Shown here: positions 1 to 4,834 of the stretch, piece by piece
Numbering within the stretch: the stretch's first letter is position 1
Layout of the letters: each line of letters begins with the position of its first letter
Origin: JAIVGV01 sp035295985
GTDB taxonomy: Bacteria; Acidobacteriota; Blastocatellia; Pyrinomonadales; Pyrinomonadaceae
DNA: 6,131 bases
NCBI GenBank assembly: GCA_035295985.1
Contig: DATHBT010000310.1
Coordinates: 1-6,131, forward strand
Direction of reading: 5' to 3'
Notes under the pieces: generated by a model
Told to the model about the DNA's origin: nothing
What the model saw: only the letters and a program-made list of their open reading frames with translations
The model's database searches: none
Program-made: the position numbers and the translations under genes

Positions 1-2364
1 AAATCCAGAAGCCAGCTCGAGGAGCTACTCGCGCGCGAACAGTCCGCCCGGGCCGAGGCCGAGCGCGGGCGGGAATTCACGCGCCGCGTGCTGGAGGACG
101 CGCCCATCGCCGTCGGCGTGATGGAAGGCCCCGAGCACAGATTCGTATTAGTGAACCGGCAGACGTGCGAACTCACGGGACTCTCGGAAGAGCAGCTCAT
201 CGGGCGCACGCACGCCGAAGTCGTGCCCGAAGCCGACAAAGTAGTGGCTCCTATTCTCGACCGCGTGTACACGACCGGCCTCGGCGAGACTCAGGAGATA
301 GAGGTCGATCTCCCGAAGGGAAGGCGGCAACTCCTCGTCACTTGGACGGCATTGCCGGGCAGAGACGGCAGGCCCGGCTCAATCCTGTACCTGTCGCTCG
401 ACATCACCGCACGCAAGTCGGCCGAAGAGGCGCTGCGGGCTAACGAAGAGCAGTTTCGCGCGGTGGCCGAGACCGCGCCCGACGCCATCATCACCATCGA
501 CGAGGAGAGCACCATTCTCTTCGCTAACCAGTCAACGCGGAAAATCTTCGGCTACCATCGGGAAGAACTCAGGGGACGACCGCTCACGACACTGATGCCC
601 GAGTACCTGCGCCGCCTTCACCAAGCCGGCGTCAAGCGGTTCGTCGAGACCGGACAAAGGCACATTAGTTGGGAAGCGGTCGAACTGCCGGGCCTGCATA
701 AAGACGGGCACGAGGTGCCGCTCGAAATCTCTTTTAGTGAATTCTTTACAAAGGGCAAGCGCCACTTCACGGGCGTTGTCCGAGACATCACGGAGCGCAA
801 GCGGTCTCAGGAGGCGCTCAGGGAGAGCGAGCGCCAGCTCCGCATACTGGCCGACGCCGTGCCGCAGCTCGTGTGGATGGCCGAGCCGGACGGCCACATC
901 TTCTGGTACAACCAGAGGTGGTATGACTACACGGGGACTAGCCCCGAGCAGATGGACGGGTGGGGCTGGCAGTCCGTGCACGACCCCGAAATGCTGCCCC
1001 GAGTCGTGGAGAGGTGGAGGGCGTCACTTGAGACGGGCGAGCCGTTCGAGATGGAGTTCCCGCTCAAGGGCGCGGACGGCGAGTTCCGCTGGTTCCTGAC
1101 GCGCGTCAACCCGCTCCGCGATTCGCACGGCCGCATCGTGCGCTGGTTCGGGACGAACACAGACATCGACGAGCAGCGGCGCACGGCCGAAGAGTTGCGG
1201 GAAGCGAACCGCCTGAAGGACGAGTTCCTAGCCACCGTCTCGCACGAATTGCGGACGCCCCTCACGGCCATCCTCGGGTGGGCGCAGTTGCTGCGCGCGG
1301 GACAGTTCGACGAGAAAAGTGCGACCAGTGCGCTCGAGACCATCGAGCGTAACGCGCGCTCGCAGTCGCAGCTCATCGACGACCTGCTCGACGTGTCGAG
1401 GATTATTACGGGCAAGCTGCGCCTCGACGTCAGGCAGGTCGATCCCGCTTCGTTCATCGAATCGGCCGTCGAGGCGCTGCGGCCCGCGGCCGAAGCTAAA
1501 AACGTGCGGATTCAGAAGGTGATGGACACGGGGGTGGTTTCCGTCGCGGGCGACCCGGCGCGCCTGCAACAGGTGGTCTGGAATCTACTGTCGAACGCCA
1601 TCAAGTTCACCCCCAAAGGCGGGAGGGTGCAGGTCAGGCTTGAGCGCATCAATTCGCACATCGAGATCGCGATCAGCGACACTGGGGCCGGGATCAAGCG
1701 GGAGTTCCTGCCGCACGTCTTCGAGCGATTCCGGCAGGCCGACCAGAGGACGACCCGCCAGCACGGCGGCCTCGGCCTCGGTCTGGCAATCGTCCGCCAC
1801 CTGGTCGAGCTGCACGGCGGCACGGTGCTGGCGGAGAGTCCGGGCGAAGGGCAGGGGGCGACTTTCGTTGTCAATCTCCCGATAGTTCCGGTCTACCAGA
1901 AGAATAATCTCGCCGAGCGAGTTCACCCGGCGGCCCGGGATACGCTCCCCTCATACGACTGTCCCGAAAGATTAGACAGGCTGAAAGTGCTCGTGGTTGA
2001 CGACGAGCTTGATACGAGAGAATTATTCAGAGTCGGGATCAGCCAATGCGGAGCGGAGGTTGTGACCGCCGGCTCCGCCCGGGAGGCGCTCGAAGCTATC
2101 GAAGAGATGCGGCCCGATCTCTTAATCAGCGACATCGGGATGCCGGGCGAGGACGGTTACGAGCTGATCAGGAAAGTAAGAGCACTGCCCGCCGAACGCG
2201 GCGGAAAAATACCGGCCATCGCCCTGACGGCGTATGCGAGGACGGAAGACCGGCTGCGGGCGCTGAGGGCAGGCTATCAGATGCACGTCTCTAAGCCGGT
2301 CGAGCTGGCCGAGCTGGTGGCCGTCATGGCGAGCCTCATTCAACGCAGCAATGAGGTCGAGTGA
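1..2364 (+). CDS. Hybrid sensor histidine kinase (PAS x3 - HisKA - HATPase - receiver), 5' end outside window
   Basis: Cytosolic signalling kinase that autophosphorylates on His and passes the phosphate to its own receiver. The frame is open from base 1. The first ~29 codons read as a charged helix (LEELLAREQSARAEAERG) that runs straight into a PAS domain, so the GTG at 88 is an unlikely start and the gene continues upstream. Numbering from that GTG: PAS1 ~1-110 (ending LDITARK), PAS2 ~120-238 (ending VVRDITERK), PAS3 ~248-362 (WYNQRWYDYTG). HisKA has FLATVSHELRTPL with phospho-acceptor His386 (codon 1243-1245) and Thr at +4. HATPase has N-box Asn503, DTGAGI at 531-536, FERFRQAD, and GGLGLGLAIV at 560-569. 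The receiver has Asp638/639, phospho-acceptor Asp682 (codon 2131-2133), Thr714 and Lys736. All catalytic residues are present. No membrane segment is seen in the visible part. The stop is TGA. The sensed signal and the output are unknown. The domain calls are secure; the missing N-terminus may hold further PAS or GAF domains. Confidence 0.95.
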   Translation, partial: KSRSQLEELLAREQSARAEAERGREFTRRVLEDAPIAVGVMEGPEHRFVLVNRQTCELTGLSEEQLIGRTHAEVVPEADKVVAPILDRVYTTGLGETQEIEVDLPKGRRQLLVTWTALPGRDGRPGSILYLSLDITARKSAEEALRANEEQFRAVAETAPDAIITIDEESTILFANQSTRKIFGYHREELRGRPLTTLMPEYLRRLHQAGVKRFVETGQRHISWEAVELPGLHKDGHEVPLEISFSEFFTKGKRHFTGVVRDITERKRSQEALRESERQLRILADAVPQLVWMAEPDGHIFWYNQRWYDYTGTSPEQMDGWGWQSVHDPEMLPRVVERWRASLETGEPFEMEFPLKGADGEFRWFLTRVNPLRDSHGRIVRWFGTNTDIDEQRRTAEELREANRLKDEFLATVSHELRTPLTAILGWAQLLRAGQFDEKSATSALETIERNARSQSQLIDDLLDVSRIITGKLRLDVRQVDPASFIESAVEALRPAAEAKNVRIQKVMDTGVVSVAGDPARLQQVVWNLLSNAIKFTPKGGRVQVRLERINSHIEIAISDTGAGIKREFLPHVFERFRQADQRTTRQHGGLGLGLAIVRHLVELHGGTVLAESPGEGQGATFVVNLPIVPVYQKNNLAERVHPAARDTLPSYDCPERLDRLKVLVVDDELDTRELFRVGISQCGAEVVTAGSAREALEAIEEMRPDLLISDIGMPGEDGYELIRKVRALPAERGGKIPAIALTAYARTEDRLRALRAGYQMHVSKPVELAELVAVMASLIQRSNEVE

Positions 2365-2435
2365 AGGCCGCCGTGGGGTCAAATCTTTGAACGGGGCATT
2401 ATAACTGCGCCGTCCCGATCCAACCGGGCGCTTAA

Positions 2436-2440
2436 CGGAG
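2436..2440 (+). promoter_or_regulatory. Ribosome binding site that fixes a TTG start
   Basis: CGGAG lies 7 bases before the TTG at 2448. An in-frame TAA at 2433-2435 rules out any earlier start, and the next in-frame ATG is 64 codons further in, inside the conserved N-terminal domain. TTG is therefore the best start. A TATAAC hexamer at 2400-2405, resembling a -10 box, lies upstream in the same 83-base gap but has no good -35 partner, so a separate promoter is only possible. Confidence 0.6.
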
Positions 2441-2447
2441 TAGAAAA

Positions 2448-3572
2448 TTGTCCACCGAAAATCTCCACACGCTGGCGACGCTGATTAGACGAGAGCGCGA
2501 CACCTTACTCGCCCAATGGCGGCAGGAGGTGCGCCGACTTCCGGTGGCGCGTGACCTCGACGTGCCGACTCTCAACAATCACATCCCCGATTTACTTGAG
2601 GAGTTAGCTTATGAGTTGGACGGTAGTTCTGACGAGTCCATGATCGGGGAACTAAAAAAGAATCCTATCATTCATGGCTTAGACCGGCTCCGGCTCGGAT
2701 TCGACGTTGAAGAGGTGGTGGCGGAATACAACGCCCTGCGTGGAGTCATCCAGGACCTCATCGAAACGCATGGCTTGAGACTTAGAGGGGCGGTCAACCG
2801 CACCATTAACCGCGTCATTGACACGTCAATCGGTCTCGCGGTGAAGACCTACGCCGCGCAAAAAGCTCTTGAGATACAGGAACGGCGAGAGGAGCATTTA
2901 GCCTTCGTCGCTCACGATCTCCGGTCTCCGCTGGCATCTATCGCAATGGCGGCCAAGCTGCTCGAACGCACAGTCCCAGACATCGTAAAGGATGAGCAGG
3001 CCGCGACGCTGCTGGAAACTATGCACCGTAACGTCGGCCGCTTGAACTCGCTCGTCGTCAAAGTGGTGCAGGAGAAAGCGAACCTGAGGGCACAGGTCAA
3101 CGAGAGGATGGAGCGGCGGGAAGTGAAGCCGAGGGAGTTGGTCAAGGTGCTCGTCGGCGACCTGCTCCCGCTGGCCTACGCTTCAAACCTGAGTTTGATC
3201 AACGAAGTGCCCGAAGAATTGACGGCGACCGCCGACGCCGACATGCTGACCCTGATCTTCCAGAACCTGATCTCGAACGCCATCGACTACACCCCGAACG
3301 GGAAGGTTATTATCGGGGCGCGGGAGGTCAAGGAATCCGCCGCTATCGAATGTTGGGTGAGCGACAACGGCGCGGGGATTCCGGCGGACAGGCTGGAAAA
3401 AGTGTTCGACAAATTAGAGACCGACCCGGACAAGAAAAGCGGCATGGGACTCGGCCTCGCCATCGTCAGGCAGTTCGTCGAAGCGCACGGCGGCCGGGTC
3501 TCGGTCGAGAGTGAACTCGGCCGAGGCTCGACGTTCCGATTCACTATTCCTGACAAAGCAGGGGTAGGGTAA
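2448..3572 (+). CDS. Soluble sensor histidine kinase with RsbRD-like N-terminal domain
   Basis: A 374-residue kinase without membrane segments or receiver. Residues ~8-140 are helical and resemble the RsbRD N-terminal domain found in RsbT co-antagonist (stressosome) proteins; landmarks are LLAQWRQEVRRLP, IPDLLEELAYEL, HGLDRLRLGFDVEEVVAEY and an Arg-rich helix before ~140. HisKA follows at ~145-212 with FVAHDLRSPLASI and phospho-acceptor His156. The HATPase covers ~230-370: N-box NLISNAIDYTPNG with Asn277, DNGAGI at 306-311, VFDKLE, and GMGLGLAIV at 332-340. The residue four after the His is Ser rather than the Thr/Asn usual in HisKA phosphatase motifs, so phosphatase activity may be weak; that is inference. 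It starts at TTG and ends at TAA. It follows the hybrid kinase by 83 bases on the same strand, and could feed that protein's receiver because it has none of its own. The kinase call is firm; the N-terminal family assignment is from recognised pattern. Confidence 0.92.
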   Translation: MSTENLHTLATLIRRERDTLLAQWRQEVRRLPVARDLDVPTLNNHIPDLLEELAYELDGSSDESMIGELKKNPIIHGLDRLRLGFDVEEVVAEYNALRGVIQDLIETHGLRLRGAVNRTINRVIDTSIGLAVKTYAAQKALEIQERREEHLAFVAHDLRSPLASIAMAAKLLERTVPDIVKDEQAATLLETMHRNVGRLNSLVVKVVQEKANLRAQVNERMERREVKPRELVKVLVGDLLPLAYASNLSLINEVPEELTATADADMLTLIFQNLISNAIDYTPNGKVIIGAREVKESAAIECWVSDNGAGIPADRLEKVFDKLETDPDKKSGMGLGLAIVRQFVEAHGGRVSVESELGRGSTFRFTIPDKAGVG

Positions 3573-3614
3573 GAACACTGATAGAGCCCACTGACAGCTA
3601 AGGAGGTTCAGGGC

Positions 3615-3917
3615 ATGAACCTCAGGGACGCTAAGATCGCCGTGCTGAGCGCCTGCCAGAGCGGCTTGGGTAAGACCCACGACGCCGGCGTGATCGGCTT
3701 GGCGCGTGCCTTCCAACTCGCCGGCGCCCCGAGGGTGGTGATGAGCCTCTGGAAGGTGGAGGACGCAGCGACTAACGAGCTGATGCTGACGTTCGTGAAG
3801 AGGATGAAGGATAACGTGCCTTCCGAGGCGCTGCGCTTGGCGATGATGGAGGTGAGGCAGAAACACTCCGAACCCTCGCAGTGGGCCCCGTTCGTCCTGT
3901 TCGGGACACCGCGGTAG
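3615..3917 (+). CDS. CHAT-domain C-terminal fragment, probably a truncated gene remnant
   Basis: CHAT domains are caspase-like cysteine peptidases with a His-Cys dyad. This 100-residue frame matches only the last third of such a domain: IAVLSACQSGLGK with catalytic Cys14 (codon 3654-3656), then GVIGLARAFQLAGAPRVVMSLWKVEDAAT, ending WAPFVLFGTPR at the usual CHAT terminus. The strand and helix carrying the catalytic His are absent, so peptidase activity is not expected. CHAT-like sequence continues upstream of the ATG in the same frame (codons 3585-3614 read SPLTAKEVQG), until a TGA-TAG pair at 3579-3584. The apparent strong Shine-Dalgarno AGGAGG at 3601-3606 is thus part of the codons for Lys-Glu-Val, inherited from a longer gene. 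The frame is the same as that of the kinase upstream, whose TAA is at 3570-3572. After the TAG, 19 more codons (GLRAELFKKLRRYLIGEGE) stay open to TAA 3975-3977. A short protein could still be translated from 3615, but I favour a remnant. Confidence 0.65.
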   Translation: MNLRDAKIAVLSACQSGLGKTHDAGVIGLARAFQLAGAPRVVMSLWKVEDAATNELMLTFVKRMKDNVPSEALRLAMMEVRQKHSEPSQWAPFVLFGTPR

Positions 3918-4007
3918 GGCCTGAGGGCAGAACTGTTTAAGAAGCTGCGGCGCTATCTGATCGGGGAGGGGGAATAACACACGCCTAGCGTCCGATAAAT
4001 ATCATTA

Positions 4008-4183
4008 TGTCACAGGGGCTTTAAACCAGAAGGGCAGGGGCGCGCTTTAGCACACCAGAAGTGAGGGGCAGATCACTAAATCTACCTCGCGTCTGCTGAG
4101 GTTGCGCCCGCCATTTTGGTTGTGGTTGGAACATCGACACCAAAAGCCTTTGTTTTTGCTGCAACACCTGTCACAGGGGCTTT
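4008..4183 (+). repeat. Pair of 15-base direct repeats, TGTCACAGGGGCTTT
   Basis: Exact copies lie at 4008-4022 and 4169-4183, with starts 161 bases apart. The second copy sits in a near-palindrome CCTGTCACAGG (4167-4177). A 15-base exact match is unlikely by chance in a window of this size. The copies could be boundary marks of an inserted segment, binding sites, or parts of a larger repeat family. Confidence 0.6.
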
Positions 4184-4244
4184 GCCTATAAATTCACTAA
4201 ATAGGCTGATTTTGTAGGCAGACGGCCTTTCTGCCTATAAATTC
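4183..4244 (+). repeat. Pair of 13-base direct repeats, TGCCTATAAATTC
   Basis: Exact copies lie at 4183-4195 and 4232-4244, 49 bases apart, each preceded by a CTTT-containing stretch. Both copies also pair with nearby TAGGC sequences in inverted orientation: GCCTAT 4184-4189 with ATAGGC 4201-4206, and the hairpin at 4211-4241. This nested direct-plus-inverted arrangement resembles REP-type intergenic elements, though the family is not recognised. Confidence 0.55.
4211..4241. repeat. 12-base-pair hairpin with 7-base loop
   Basis: TTTGTAGGCAGA at 4211-4222 pairs with TCTGCCTATAAA at 4230-4241. One pair is G-U in RNA, and the inner 8 pairs (TAGGCAGA/TCTGCCTA) are perfect. The loop is CGGCCTT. 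There is no T-run immediately after the stem on either strand, so it is not a textbook intrinsic terminator, although the A/T-rich stem base could help termination in either direction. It shares its right arm with the second TGCCTATAAATTC copy. Confidence 0.55.
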
Positions 4245-4357
4245 TGCCGCGCGACCGCGCCTCTAGTGAACTTCGTAACGGTACTCTACGGTGACGTATG
4301 TAGTGACTTTCTTCTGTGGCGGTTGAGGGCCGGCGGCGGGGATGCTCCGCCGGCGTA

Positions 4358-4784
4358 TCACCGGCCCGACGCCCTCACGGGCCATCCGCGGCTCTGGAAG
4401 AGCGCGGCCTGCGTCTGCGGAGCCTGGTGGCTGGATGCCTTCTGCTTGCCCTTCTCCTGACGCCGGGTCTGCTCGGCCGTCTTCGCCTCGCCGGCCTTCG
4501 CATTCGAAGGTGTTGACAGGCGCGGCGTACGGCGTTAGGCTCGGGCCGCTCCCACTCGGCCGTCGCCACCCCCACTTTGTGCGGCCGAGTCCGCATACTC
4601 CGCCGGAGTCGCACGCTTGGCAGCCCCCTGACCCCTGCCGCCGCGCGCCGTCAAACCCCCACGCGTCCGGGTCCGTTTCAGTCAGGAGTCCGTCATCTTG
4701 CACCCGCAGACCGTCCACGCTGCCGCGCCTCGTCCGCGCCGCCCGCGTCGCCAGACAAACCAGGCCGCGCAGCAGAATCTCCAC
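4358..4784 (-). pseudogene. Possible frameshifted, decayed gene of unknown function
   Basis: On the minus strand, coding-like signal moves between frames. From 4519 down to the TGA at 4358-4360, one frame has 53 codons of which 45 (about 85%) end in G or C. It reads as a Lys/Gln/Ala-rich segment (for example KAGEAKTAEQTRRQEKGK) using AAG, CAG and GAG, as the real genes here do. It is closed by a TAA at 4535-4537 and has no good start. Upstream of that, natural-looking, GC3-rich pieces lie in other frames: PHKVGVATAEWERPEPN around 4530-4590, ATPAEYADSAAQ around 4580-4615, and LLTETDPDAWGFDGA around 4640-4690. One frame is open from GTG 4784 to TAG 4263, but its codon third positions look random in the middle. 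A gene with several frameshifts fits best; GC-rich non-coding DNA is the alternative. I recognise no family. Confidence 0.25.
4513..4541 (+). promoter_or_regulatory. Candidate primary-sigma promoter, TTGACA - 17 - TAGGCT
   Basis: A perfect -35 hexamer TTGACA (4513-4518) is followed after 17 bases by TAGGCT (4536-4541). The latter keeps the T, A and final T that matter most in a -10 box and resembles -10 boxes of GC-rich genomes. It points toward the secreted-protein gene but would leave a leader of nearly 290 bases, so either the leader is regulatory or the match is fortuitous. Confidence 0.25.
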
Positions 4785-4820
4785 GCGCCCGCCCTTTTGC
4801 CGAGGGGCGGGCCACGACCG

Positions 4821-4827
4821 AAAGGAG
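4821..4827 (+). promoter_or_regulatory. Ribosome binding site for the secreted-protein gene
   Basis: AAAGGAG ends 7 bases before the ATG at 4835, an optimal spacing. It decides this start over the in-frame GTG and ATG codons further in, which would remove the charged n-region or the hydrophobic core of the signal peptide. Confidence 0.7.
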
Positions 4828-4834
4828 AACCCTC

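Larger units (their letters stand above)
3978..4262. other. AT-richer, repeat-laden intergenic island
   Basis: This stretch stands out from the GC-rich surroundings, with runs such as TAAATATCATTATG near 3996-4009 and GTTTTTGC near 4152-4159. It holds no convincing gene: all frames on both strands are broken by stops within about 50 codons. It contains several short direct and inverted repeats, listed separately, and a 7-base inverted pair TTTTGGT (4114-4120) / ACCAAAA (4139-4145). It could be an intergenic repeat family, the remains of a small mobile element, or a regulatory region. No transposase and no clear terminal inverted repeats with target duplication are seen. Confidence 0.5.

Noticed and set aside
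88..90. GTG as the true start of the hybrid kinase
   Set aside because: The frame is open upstream to base 1 with a helical linker typical of the interior of such kinases, and there is no ribosome binding site before the GTG.
532..981. 149-codon minus-strand frame
   Set aside because: It is antisense to the PAS region of the hybrid kinase and shows no independent motif.
2407..2431. Possible hairpin GCGCC/GGCGC between the two kinases
   Set aside because: It has only five pairs, a competing inner pairing and no following T-run, so it does not support a terminator that would split the kinase pair.
3414..3980. 188-codon minus-strand frame
   Set aside because: It spans the end of the second kinase and the CHAT fragment in antisense. 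The plus-strand products carry recognisable motifs; this one does not.
3978..4262. CRISPR array or tRNA in the repeat island
   Set aside because: There are only two copies of each repeat with unequal contexts, and no cloverleaf or T-loop signature was found.
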